Part shown: piece after piece, positions 6,780 to 13,469 of the stretch
Position numbering within the stretch: position 1 is the stretch's first letter
Layout: every line of letters starts with the position of its first letter
Translations under genes and position numbers: made by a program
DNA from: Holophaga sp.
GTDB lineage: Bacteria; Acidobacteriota; Holophagae; Holophagales; Holophagaceae
Direction: 5' to 3'
DNA length: 14,729 nucleotides
Assembly (NCBI GenBank): GCA_031292735.1
Contig: JARLGP010000094.1
Span: 1-14,729, forward strand
The notes under the pieces: generated by a model
Seen by the model: the letters and a program-made list of their open reading frames with translations, nothing else
Told to the model about the DNA's origin: nothing
Databases searched by the model: none

Positions 6780-7670
6780 TTGTCCAACCCGCTTCCAGTC
6801 CATCGCCAGCCACGCCGAGGCTGGTTCCATCTCCTCGCCCTGGCCGGTTGCCTGCTGGGCCTGGCCGGCTGCGGGGGGCACCACGAGGCCAGCCCGGCAT
6901 CGCGCGACGTCCGCGGCGAAACGCGCCGGGAAACAGACCGGGGGCGGCCGGGCAGCCTTTCCGGCCGGCTCACCGACCGCGCCACGGGGCTGGCCCTGGC
7001 CGGAGCGGCCATCCATGCCCAGGACACCCGGAGGCCGCGCATCCTGGCCAAGGCGGTCACCGCCGCCGACGGCAGCTACACGCTGACCCAGCTGCCGCTG
7101 GGGGTGCCGTTCCGGGTGGTCACCCAGCCCATCACCGGCGCCCTGGCCTATGGGGCCGAGATGAGCCAGCCGGTCACGCTGGTCCAGGGCACCCCGGCCC
7201 CGGCGGTGGACCTGGCCTGCGCCCAGGTGGCCCATGCCGGATCGGTGGAGATCGCCCGGCGTCCCGGCCAAGGCCGGGCCACGGAAATCGCCCTGGTCCA
7301 GAGCAGGGACATCGGCGGCGGGAATACCCTGAAGCTGGTAATCCGCACCGCGAACAGCGGCGAGGACGGCGCCCTCCGGGTCGAGTCGGTCCCTCCCGGC
7401 AGCTACGAGGTCCACTTCCTCACCCGCGACCGGCCCGGATCCCACCCTCACCGGCCCCCGCACCAGCCGCGGCCCGGCCATCCCCGGCCCGGCCATCCTC
7501 GGCCCGACCATCCTGGTCCGGACCCGCGCCAAAGGCCCCGCCCCAACGTGGAGATCACCGTGCAGGCCGCGACGACCTGCCACGTGAACTGGCCGGCGCG
7601 GCTGCTTTCGGGCAACCCCGCGACGGATGAAGTGGAAGACCTGGAAGAGGGCGAACCCGGATCAGACTGA
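6780..7670 (+). CDS. lipoprotein with carboxypeptidase-regulatory-like beta domains and a His-Pro repeat loop
   Basis: Predicted lipid-anchored envelope protein of 296 residues. TTG at 6780 follows GGGGA (6771-6775) by four bases. The signal peptide has a basic start (RQPRR), a hydrophobic core and a lipobox LAGC with Cys31. Residues about 59-135 look like a carboxypeptidase regulatory-like (CarboxypepD_reg) beta sandwich: LSGRLTDRATGLALAGAAIH, then TAADGSYTLTQLPLG. A second similar domain follows (about 154-275): GSVEIARR, ALRVESVPPGSYEVHFL, and a last strand NVEITVQAATTCHVNW. Between those last two strands sits a loop of about 40 residues (217-256) rich in Pro, His, Arg and Asp, with RPGHP-type repeats that could bind metal. 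The tail is acidic (DEVEDLEEGE). The 3' end overlaps the convergent gene by nine bases. The role is unknown; surface binding is an inference. Confidence 0.75.
   Translation: MSNPLPVHRQPRRGWFHLLALAGCLLGLAGCGGHHEASPASRDVRGETRRETDRGRPGSLSGRLTDRATGLALAGAAIHAQDTRRPRILAKAVTAADGSYTLTQLPLGVPFRVVTQPITGALAYGAEMSQPVTLVQGTPAPAVDLACAQVAHAGSVEIARRPGQGRATEIALVQSRDIGGGNTLKLVIRTANSGEDGALRVESVPPGSYEVHFLTRDRPGSHPHRPPHQPRPGHPRPGHPRPDHPGPDPRQRPRPNVEITVQAATTCHVNWPARLLSGNPATDEVEDLEEGEPGSD
7470..7514 (+). repeat. three tandem 15-bp repeats encoding the His-Pro loop
   Basis: Three head-to-tail 15-base units of the form CGGCCCGGCCATCCY (7470-7484, 7485-7499 and 7500-7514; the third has one base change, G to A). A degenerate fourth unit follows. 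The unit length is a multiple of three, so copy-number change keeps the frame and adds or removes one RPGHP pentapeptide. Such arrays can vary by slippage. Confidence 0.85.
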
Positions 7671-8972
7671 GGCGTCGGCCAGACGGCCCAGGTCCGAGCT
7701 GCCCTGGCTGTTGGCCAGGGCCTTGGCCAGGGCCACCAGCACCCCCGCCCGGGCGTGCTCCGGCAGCTGCGGCAGCAGGTCCGCCGCGCCGGCCACCGCC
7801 AGGACCTGGTGGCTGTAGTTGAAGGCCGGGTCGTTGCTGGACGCCGCCTCGGCCAGCACCCGCAGCAGCGGATCCGGGCCTTCCCGATCCACCAGGAGCT
7901 GGGCCAGGCCCATGGCCGGCAGCGGCTCCCCGTCCAGGATGGCGTCCAGCGCGGCCGCCGCCGGATCCTGGGGCACGACGCGGGGCGGCGCCGGCACCGG
8001 CCGGTCCTCCTCCTCCCCGGTGGGAAACAGGTTCACCAGGGCCGCCGCCTGCACCCAGCCTTCCGGGGCGGAGGCCCCCGCTTCCGCGGTCCGCTTGGCC
8101 AGGGCGGCCAGGAACACGAAGTTCCACATGGTCTTGCCTTCCAGGTCCCGGCGCGCGTCCAGCTGCTTTTCTGCGGCGGCCAGCGCCAGCACCGCCAGCA
8201 GGTCGCCGCTGCCGCCGCCCCGGACCCGGGCCGAGAACCGGTCCAGCAGGTCCACCAGGCCGGAATCGCAGACTTCCCGCACCTGCTCCCGGTGCGCCTC
8301 CGGGGTCTGCAGCGCGGCCTGGAACGGGACCGGGCCGGCCTCGCCCAGGCGATGGGCCGCGCGCTCGTGCCAGAACCGGTCGTACGGCTCCGAGGCGCAC
8401 TGCCATGCGGCCAGGGCCAGCATCGTCCGGCCGGCCTCCGCGGGCTCCTCCAGGGCCAGGAACAGCTCGCCCAGCGTCCGGGCCAGCACCGGCTTGTGCC
8501 CGACGTTGGCCATGTCCCCCTCCGCCGCCTCTTCCAGGAGCCGGAACGGCTCCCACCGGGCCTCGGCCATGGATCTGGCCTCGCCCCAGGCGATGGCCGG
8601 CCGGTGCTGGGCCAGGGCCATGCGCAGGTTGTCCCAGTTGCCGGAGCCGTTGCCGATGGCCCCCAGGCCGTGGGCGGCGTGGCACCGGCTTTCGTGCGCG
8701 AAGGCGTGCAACTGGGTGGCCAGGATCCGCCGGAAGCTGGCCGGCTGGAGCAGGGGCCGCAGCCGGTACACCGCCTGCAGCCCCATCAGCCCGTGGGGGA
8801 TGTGCGGCAGGTAGGCCGCCCAGTCCACGGCCGGAGTCAGCCGGAGCACCGCCTCCCGGGTGGCGTCCTCGGGACCCGCAGCCTCCCCGGCCAGGCCGGA
8901 GAAGGCCCGGAAGAACCCCGCGGAAGGGTGGTCCAGCTCCATCAGCCAAGTTGCCAAAGCGGATCCGCCCAT
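7662..8972 (-). CDS. uncharacterised histidine-rich helical protein
   Basis: Protein of 436 residues that I do not recognise. The ATG at 8972 (minus strand) is supported by GGGGGGAG five bases upstream; the frame is open further but that part is low-complexity shadow. No signal peptide or membrane helix, so probably cytoplasmic and mostly alpha-helical. The N-terminal third is unusually rich in spaced histidines: His57-x-x-His60 (LPHIPHG), then His89, His93, His98 and His101 (LHAFAHESRCHAAHG). Others are at 159 (GHKP), 202 and 207, and Tyr-Ser-His388 in FNYSHQ near the C-terminus. This spacing could bind a metal or cofactor, as in helical di-iron or oxygenase folds, but that is inference only. 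Second gene of a minus-strand pair, 38 bases after the 9011-9700 gene; its end overlaps the lipoprotein gene by nine bases. Confidence 0.75.
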   Translation of the reverse strand: MGGSALATWLMELDHPSAGFFRAFSGLAGEAAGPEDATREAVLRLTPAVDWAAYLPHIPHGLMGLQAVYRLRPLLQPASFRRILATQLHAFAHESRCHAAHGLGAIGNGSGNWDNLRMALAQHRPAIAWGEARSMAEARWEPFRLLEEAAEGDMANVGHKPVLARTLGELFLALEEPAEAGRTMLALAAWQCASEPYDRFWHERAAHRLGEAGPVPFQAALQTPEAHREQVREVCDSGLVDLLDRFSARVRGGGSGDLLAVLALAAAEKQLDARRDLEGKTMWNFVFLAALAKRTAEAGASAPEGWVQAAALVNLFPTGEEEDRPVPAPPRVVPQDPAAAALDAILDGEPLPAMGLAQLLVDREGPDPLLRVLAEAASSNDPAFNYSHQVLAVAGAADLLPQLPEHARAGVLVALAKALANSQGSSDLGRLADASV

Positions 8973-9010
8973 CCCATCTCCCCCCTGGTGCCCCAAGTCT
9001 ACACCGGGCC

Positions 9011-9700
9011 TCAACGGGGGATGCCCCAGGTTTCGCACACCACCCGGCTCCAGTGGTGCTCCCAGGCCCGGCGCCACACCAGGGTGCCCTCCTCCAGCCG
9101 GGATTCGGTCAGCCGGGCGTGGAGCCCGTCGCGCAGCGGCTGGGCCTCGGCCCCCAGCCGCAGTTCCGCCTGGGCCACCATGGCGTTGAAGGCCTTGCGC
9201 TCGGCGTCGAAGTGGTCCAGGAAGCCGGGCGCGTCCGGCGCCGGCGCGGCGGCCTGGAGCCGCTTCCAGTCGGCGAACAGGGCCCGGCCCCGGGGATCCG
9301 AGCGCAGCGGCTCCTTCACCGCCTCCCAGCCGTCCAGGCCGGCCGGCGCCGCCGTCTCCCGGTCCAGGGCGGCGCGCAGCTTGACCGCCCGGGCCACGTC
9401 CTTGGCCAGGTGGGCCAGGGCCACGAAGCTGCGGGCCTGGGCCCGCTTTTCCCGGCGGGTGAAATAGGCCTCCATGGCGTTGACGATGGCGTCGGCCGGC
9501 ACCCCTTCCCCGGCCCACAGCTGCAGCTGCAGGAAGTCCTCCCGGCTCATGAAGGCCGAGCGCCCGTGCAGATGGAAGGCCCATTCCGCCTCCACCCAGT
9601 CCAGCTCCTCCCGGGTGTAGCGCACCCCGGCGCTCAGGACCGGACCCCGGCCCGCACGCTGCCCCTCACGATGGAATGCCTTTTCATAACTGTCCCCCAT
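9011..9700 (-). CDS. uncharacterised helical protein, first gene of the two-gene operon
   Basis: Protein of 229 residues, rich in Ala, Arg and Glu and predicted mostly helical, with no signal peptide or membrane span. The best-looking region is RYTREELDWVEAEWAFHLHG (residues 27-46) and LWAGEGVPADAIVNAMEAYF (61-80), followed by basic REKRAQARSF. This is reminiscent of a small helical segment in hypothetical proteins of acidobacteria and myxobacteria, but I cannot name a domain. I place the start at ATG 9700. No well-spaced ribosome site precedes it (AGGG is one base away), but an extended -10 box lies seven bases upstream, so the message may be leaderless. The frame continues open to about 9820, but that would run through the promoter region of map. 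Function unknown; probably linked to the downstream His-rich protein. Confidence 0.7.
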   Translation of the reverse strand: MGDSYEKAFHREGQRAGRGPVLSAGVRYTREELDWVEAEWAFHLHGRSAFMSREDFLQLQLWAGEGVPADAIVNAMEAYFTRREKRAQARSFVALAHLAKDVARAVKLRAALDRETAAPAGLDGWEAVKEPLRSDPRGRALFADWKRLQAAAPAPDAPGFLDHFDAERKAFNAMVAQAELRLGAEAQPLRDGLHARLTESRLEEGTLVWRRAWEHHWSRVVCETWGIPR

Positions 9701-9707
9701 ACCCTGG

Positions 9708-9716
9708 ATTTTAGCA
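9708..9716 (-). promoter_or_regulatory. extended -10 promoter, probably giving a leaderless mRNA
   Basis: On the minus strand TGCTAAAAT (9716 down to 9708) is an extended -10 element (TGn-TAAAAT). Seven bases separate it from the ATG at 9700, so transcription should start at or within a base of the A of the start codon. I see no good -35 hexamer, which extended -10 promoters can do without. The same element, TGCTAGAAT, precedes the SPOR/NlpC gene. Confidence 0.5.
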
Positions 9717-9813
9717 GCCGTTACGGAGCCATCCGGGTCACGGCTGCCTCCAGATCGCCCGGGGAGCTTCCGGTGGCGGCGCCGCGCGGTAGACTTGGAC
9801 CAGGGAGCGCACT

Positions 9814-10608
9814 GTGGCAATCCGCGAACAGATCCGATACAAGAGCAGAAGAGAAATGGAAAAGCTCAGGGAAGCCGGCCGCCTCGCGGCCAACGCCCTG
9901 AGGGTCGCGGCCCGGGCCGCCAAACCAGGGGTCACCCTCCTGGAACTGGACAAGCTGGCCGAGACCTACATCCGCAAGCAGGGCGGGGTACCCAATTTCA
10001 AGAACTACCACGGCTTTCCGGCCACCCTGTGCACCTCGGTCAACGACCGGGTGGTGCACGGCATCCCCGACCGCTACGTGCTGCGGGACGGCGACATCAT
10101 CGCCATCGACTGCGGCGCCAAGCTGGACGGGTTCCACGGCGACACCTGCCTTTCGGTGGGCGTGGGCCAGGTGAGCCCCGAGGCCCGGCAGCTGATCCAG
10201 GCCACCCAGCTGGCCATGTTCGTCGGCATCGACTTCTGCCGCACCGGCTACCGCCTGGGCGACATGGCCACGGCCGTGCAGAAGTTCGGCGAGGAACGCG
10301 GCTACAGCATCGTGCGCGAGTACATCGGGCACGGCATCGGCCGCGACCTGCACGAGGACCCCCAGGTGGTCTACGCCGACACCCGCCCCGGCACCGGCTT
10401 CCGCATGGAAGTGGGCATGACCATCACCATCGAGCCGATCTTCAACCTCGGCACCCAGCGCTGCCTGGTGGAACCCGACGGCTGGACCGTGCGCACCGCC
10501 GACGGAGCGCTCAGCGCCCAGTTCGAGCACACCGTGGCCATCACCAAGGACGGCCCATGGATCCTCAGCATGCCCGACCCGGAATTCGAACTGGAGGACG
10601 GCCTCTGA
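9814..10608 (+). CDS. map: type I methionine aminopeptidase
   Basis: Removes the initiator methionine from nascent cytosolic proteins after deformylation. It has 264 residues, normal for the bacterial type I enzyme. All five dinuclear-metal ligands are in place: Asp99 (IAIDCGAKLDGFHGD), Asp110, His173 (EYIGHGIGRDLHEDP), Glu207 (TIEPIF) and Glu238 (QFEHTVAIT), plus the substrate-side His82 in VVHGIPD. The start is GTG at 9814 with GGAG (9804-9807) six bases upstream. A weak TAGACT (9790-9795) could be its -10, about seven bases before the ribosome site; no -35 is convincing. It is divergent from the unknown gene that starts at 9700. The stop overlaps the likely start of ispE, so map heads the map-ispE-ABC transcript. 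No zinc-finger or other N-terminal extension is present. Confidence 0.95.
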   Translation: MAIREQIRYKSRREMEKLREAGRLAANALRVAARAAKPGVTLLELDKLAETYIRKQGGVPNFKNYHGFPATLCTSVNDRVVHGIPDRYVLRDGDIIAIDCGAKLDGFHGDTCLSVGVGQVSPEARQLIQATQLAMFVGIDFCRTGYRLGDMATAVQKFGEERGYSIVREYIGHGIGRDLHEDPQVVYADTRPGTGFRMEVGMTITIEPIFNLGTQRCLVEPDGWTVRTADGALSAQFEHTVAITKDGPWILSMPDPEFELEDGL

Positions 10609-11441
10609 TCATCCACGCTCCCGCCAAGCTGAACCGTTTCCTCGCCGTCCTGGGCCGGCGCGCCGACGGCTACCACGACCTGGAGCTGGTGACCACCGTG
10701 CTGGAAGGGGTGGCGGGCCTCAGCGACACCCTGGAGGCGGAGCCCGCCGCCGGCCTCGTCCTGGAGCTCAGCGGCGCCGACGCCGAAGGCCTGGCGGTGG
10801 ACGAGCGCAACCTGGTGCTGCGCGCCTGGCGCCTGCTGGAGCGGGAAGCCGGCCGCGAGCTGCCCGCCCGGATCCGGCTGCACAAGCGGATCCCCCACGG
10901 CGCCGGCCTGGGCGGGGGTTCCAGCGACGCCGCCGCGGCGCTGAAGCTGGGCGACGCCCTGTTCGGCCTGGGCCTCGCCCCGTCCCGGCTGCTGGCCCTG
11001 GGCGCCGAACTGGGCAGCGACGTGCCCCTGTTCCTGCTGGGCGGCACGGTGCTGGGCCTGGACCGGGGCGACCGGGTGTTCCCCCTGCGGCCGGTGCCGC
11101 TGGAGCCGATCCTGGTGGTCCACCCCGGCCTGTACGTGGCCACCTCCAGCGTGTTCAATTCCATCGCCCGGGTGGGCTACCCCATGCCCGCGCCCTGCCC
11201 CAGCCTGACCGCGGGCATGGTGCCCGACTGGCGCAACGATCTCACCGGCGCGGCCATCTGGGCCTGCCCGGCCCTGAGCGAGGTGCGCGCCGCCCTGCTG
11301 GACGGCGGCGGGGACCCCCTGCTGTGCGGTTCCGGCAGCTGCTGGGCCGCGCGCTACCCCGGCCCGGAGCAGCGCGACGCCGCCCGGGACCGGCTGGCCG
11401 CGGAGCACCCCGGCTGGCGTTTCTGGGCAGCCGGCCCGTGA
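10605..11441 (+). CDS. ispE: 4-diphosphocytidyl-2-C-methyl-D-erythritol kinase
   Basis: Phosphorylates CDP-methylerythritol with ATP in the non-mevalonate (MEP) isoprenoid pathway; cytoplasmic GHMP kinase. With the start used here it has 278 residues, a normal length. Landmarks: APAKLNRFL (residues 5-13, with the active-site Lys8), RADGYHDLELVT (19-30), the GHMP glycine-rich loop IPHGAGLGGGSSDAAAAL (96-113), GSDVPLFL with the likely catalytic Asp139, NDLTGAA, and the C-terminal CGSGSCWA motif. The family normally begins six or seven residues before AKLN. That fits a CTG start at 10605, overlapping the map stop as CTGA, with GGAG (10593-10596) eight bases upstream. An in-frame ATG at 10557, six bases after AAGGA, would add 16 residues (MDPQHARPG...) read inside map, and is the alternative. 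The exact start is uncertain; the function is not. Confidence 0.9.
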   Translation: MIIHAPAKLNRFLAVLGRRADGYHDLELVTTVLEGVAGLSDTLEAEPAAGLVLELSGADAEGLAVDERNLVLRAWRLLEREAGRELPARIRLHKRIPHGAGLGGGSSDAAAALKLGDALFGLGLAPSRLLALGAELGSDVPLFLLGGTVLGLDRGDRVFPLRPVPLEPILVVHPGLYVATSSVFNSIARVGYPMPAPCPSLTAGMVPDWRNDLTGAAIWACPALSEVRAALLDGGGDPLLCGSGSCWAARYPGPEQRDAARDRLAAEHPGWRFWAAGP

Positions 11442-12361
11442 GTTCCGGTCCCGCCCTGCGGGTCCGGGGCATCCGCAAGGCCTACCCCAAGGTGCTTGCG
11501 GTGGCCGGCCTGGACCTGGAGGTCCAGCGCGGCGAGGTGTTCGGGCTGCTGGGCCCGAACGGCGCCGGCAAGACCACCACCCTGGAGATGGTCGAGGGCC
11601 TCACCGAGCCGGACGCCGGCAGCATCGAGTTGCTGGGGCTGGACCTGAAGCGGCACGGCCGGGCCGTGCGGGCGCGCATCGGGGTGCAGTTGCAGAGCAC
11701 CAGCCTGTTCAACAAGATCACCCCGCGCGAGGCCCTGGCCCTGTACGGCAGCTACTACCCCCGGCGGCGCTCCCCCGAGGAGCTGCTGGAGCTGGTGCAG
11801 CTCAAGGACAAGGCCGACGCCTACCACGTCACCCTGTCCGGCGGGCAGATGCAGCGCCTGGCCCTGGCCCTGGCCCTGGTGAACGATCCCGAGCTGGTGT
11901 TCCTGGACGAGCCCACCACCGGGCTGGATCCCCAGGCCCGGCGCGGGCTGTGGGACGTGGTGCGGCAGATCAAGGGCGAGGGGCGCACGGTGATCCTCAC
12001 CACCCACTACATGGACGAGGCCGAAGTGCTGTGCGACCGGCTGGCCATCATGGACCACGGCCAGCTGCTCACCGAGGGCACCCCCATGGGCCTGATCCAG
12101 GGCCTGGCCATCCCCAGCGTGGTGGAGCTCACCTTCGAAGGCGCCCCGCCCGACCCGGGCGGCTTCAGCTCCCGGCTGGGGCTGGAGGTGTCCAGCCGGG
12201 GCGATTTCTGGGAGATCCCCACCCCGGATCCCAAGGCGCTGCTGCCCCGCCTGCTGGAGGCCGCCGAGAGCGCCGCCCTGCCCTACAAGCAGATCCACGT
12301 GCGCCGCGCCACCCTTGAGGACGTGTTCCTGCACCTCACCGGCCGCAGCCTGCGCGACTGA
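11438..12361 (+). CDS. ABC-2 type exporter, ATP-binding protein
   Basis: Nucleotide-binding subunit of an ABC exporter, 307 residues. Complete motifs: Walker A GPNGAGKTT (residues 39-47), Q-loop near VQLQS (83-87), signature LSGGQMQR (133-140), Walker B LVFLDEP (153-159, Glu158 catalytic), D-loop TGLDP and switch His190 (LTTHYMDEAE). The DEAE sequence after the His is typical of drug, polysaccharide and ABC-2 type ATPases (DrrA/CcmA/NatA-like). About 85 residues follow the core. The start is GTG at 11438, overlapping the ispE stop in GTGA, a four-base overlap that suggests translational coupling; the ribosome site is weak, as expected for that. The permease starts 10 bases downstream. The substrate cannot be read from sequence. 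Confidence 0.92.
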   Translation: MSSGPALRVRGIRKAYPKVLAVAGLDLEVQRGEVFGLLGPNGAGKTTTLEMVEGLTEPDAGSIELLGLDLKRHGRAVRARIGVQLQSTSLFNKITPREALALYGSYYPRRRSPEELLELVQLKDKADAYHVTLSGGQMQRLALALALVNDPELVFLDEPTTGLDPQARRGLWDVVRQIKGEGRTVILTTHYMDEAEVLCDRLAIMDHGQLLTEGTPMGLIQGLAIPSVVELTFEGAPPDPGGFSSRLGLEVSSRGDFWEIPTPDPKALLPRLLEAAESAALPYKQIHVRRATLEDVFLHLTGRSLRD

Positions 12362-12371
12362 AAGGCCCCCC

Positions 12372-13427
12372 ATGCTGCTGCTCCGGCAATTTCTGATGGA
12401 ATGGAAGCTCTACAGCCGGGACCGGGTGGCCCTGTTCTGGACCTTCGCCTTCCCCCTGCTCCTGCTCCTGGGCTTCGGCACCATCTTCCGGTCCGGCTCG
12501 GCCCCCGCCCTCACCCTGGTGGTCACCCAGGGGACCGGCGACACCCAGGCCGGGCGCGACCTGCTGGGCGCCCTGGCGGCCACCCCGGTGAAGCTCCTGG
12601 AGCTCACCCCCCAGGCCGCCGGGGCCCGCTGGCGGCAGGGCGAGACCGCGGCCCAGCTGGAGCCCGGCCCCGGCGGATTCGCCGTGAAGGTGAACACCTA
12701 CCTGGTCGCCCAGGGCCAGATGACCGCGCAGATCGTGCAGCAGGCCAACCTCGCGGTGCAGATCCGCCGCGACGGTGCCGAGCCGCACTGGCTCCCGGTG
12801 CAGCTGGAAAGCCCCGGCCACGCCCATTCCTCCAACTACGCCGCCTTCCTGCTGCCCGGGCTGCTGGGCATGAACCTGCTCAGCATGGGCCTGTTCAGCG
12901 TGGGCATGGTGAACGTCTCGTACCGCGAGAAGGGCAAGTTCCGGCGGCTGGCGGTGACCCCGCTGCCCAAGTGGGTCTTCCTGCTGGGCCAGATCCTGCA
13001 CCGGCTCACGGTGACCTTCCTGCAATCCGCGCTGATGCTCGCGCTCGGCCTGTTCGCCTTCGGCATCGGCAACCAGGGTTCGTACCTGCTGCTGGCCGGC
13101 GTGATGGCGCTGGGCACCGCCTGCTTCATGGCCATGGGCTTCGCCCTGGCCGGGTTCACCCAGACCTCCGAAGGCTACGCCGCCGTCTCCAACGTGTTCT
13201 TCTTTCCCATGATGCTGCTGTCCGGGGTCTACTTCACCCTGGATTCGGCGCCCCGCTGGATGCAGCAGGCGGTGGTCGTGCTGCCGCTTTCGCCCTACCT
13301 CAAGACCCTGCGCGCCGTGTTCAACGACGGGGCCGGCATGGCCGGCCACTGGGCCCAGATGGCCATCGTGGCGGCGTGGACCGCCGCCTGCTTCCTGGTG
13401 GCCCTGAAAAAATTAAAGTGGGCCTAG
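12372..13427 (+). CDS. ABC-2 type exporter, permease
   Basis: Membrane subunit pairing with the ATPase directly upstream. It has 351 residues. The ATG at 12372 follows AAAGG (12361-12365) by six bases; AAAGG begins at the last base of the ATPase stop codon. Architecture is typical of ABC-2 permeases: one N-terminal membrane helix (about 19-39, LFWTFAFPLLLLLGFGTIF), a large extracytoplasmic domain (about 42-155), then five helices (about 156-180, 203-232, 237-262, 273-292, 328-346). The segment SYREKGKFRRLAVTPLPKW (183-201) is the conserved cytoplasmic coupling element of the family. It ends KKLKWA. The exported compound is unknown: drug, lipid or peptide are all possible. The next gene appears to have its own promoter starting within the last bases of this one. 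Confidence 0.9.
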   Translation: MLLLRQFLMEWKLYSRDRVALFWTFAFPLLLLLGFGTIFRSGSAPALTLVVTQGTGDTQAGRDLLGALAATPVKLLELTPQAAGARWRQGETAAQLEPGPGGFAVKVNTYLVAQGQMTAQIVQQANLAVQIRRDGAEPHWLPVQLESPGHAHSSNYAAFLLPGLLGMNLLSMGLFSVGMVNVSYREKGKFRRLAVTPLPKWVFLLGQILHRLTVTFLQSALMLALGLFAFGIGNQGSYLLLAGVMALGTACFMAMGFALAGFTQTSEGYAAVSNVFFFPMMLLSGVYFTLDSAPRWMQQAVVVLPLSPYLKTLRAVFNDGAGMAGHWAQMAIVAAWTAACFLVALKKLKWA

Positions 13428-13431
13428 CTAA

Positions 13432-13440
13432 TGCTAGAAT
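13432..13440 (+). promoter_or_regulatory. extended -10 promoter for the SPOR/NlpC lipoprotein gene
   Basis: TGCTAGAAT (13432-13440) is an extended -10 element. TTAAAG (13413-13418) lies 16 bases upstream of the TAGAAT hexamer as a weak -35, in an AT-rich patch (13407-13418) that overlaps the end of the permease gene. Transcription would start near 13447, giving a leader of about 23 bases that carries GAGG (13458-13461) before the ATG at 13470. Confidence 0.5.
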
Positions 13441-13469
13441 CGCCCGGAACCTGTTCTGAGGCGATCATC

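Noticed and set aside
7755..9467. Long plus-strand open frames opposite the two unknown genes
   Set aside because: They are rich in Arg, Gln, Gly and Pro with no domain-like pattern. The minus-strand frames have balanced composition, sensible starts and gene-like spacing.
8973..9584. Upstream extension of the His-rich protein frame to 9584
   Set aside because: It overlaps the whole 9011-9700 gene in another frame and reads as Gly/Ala/Arg-rich shadow; ATG 8972 has a strong ribosome site.
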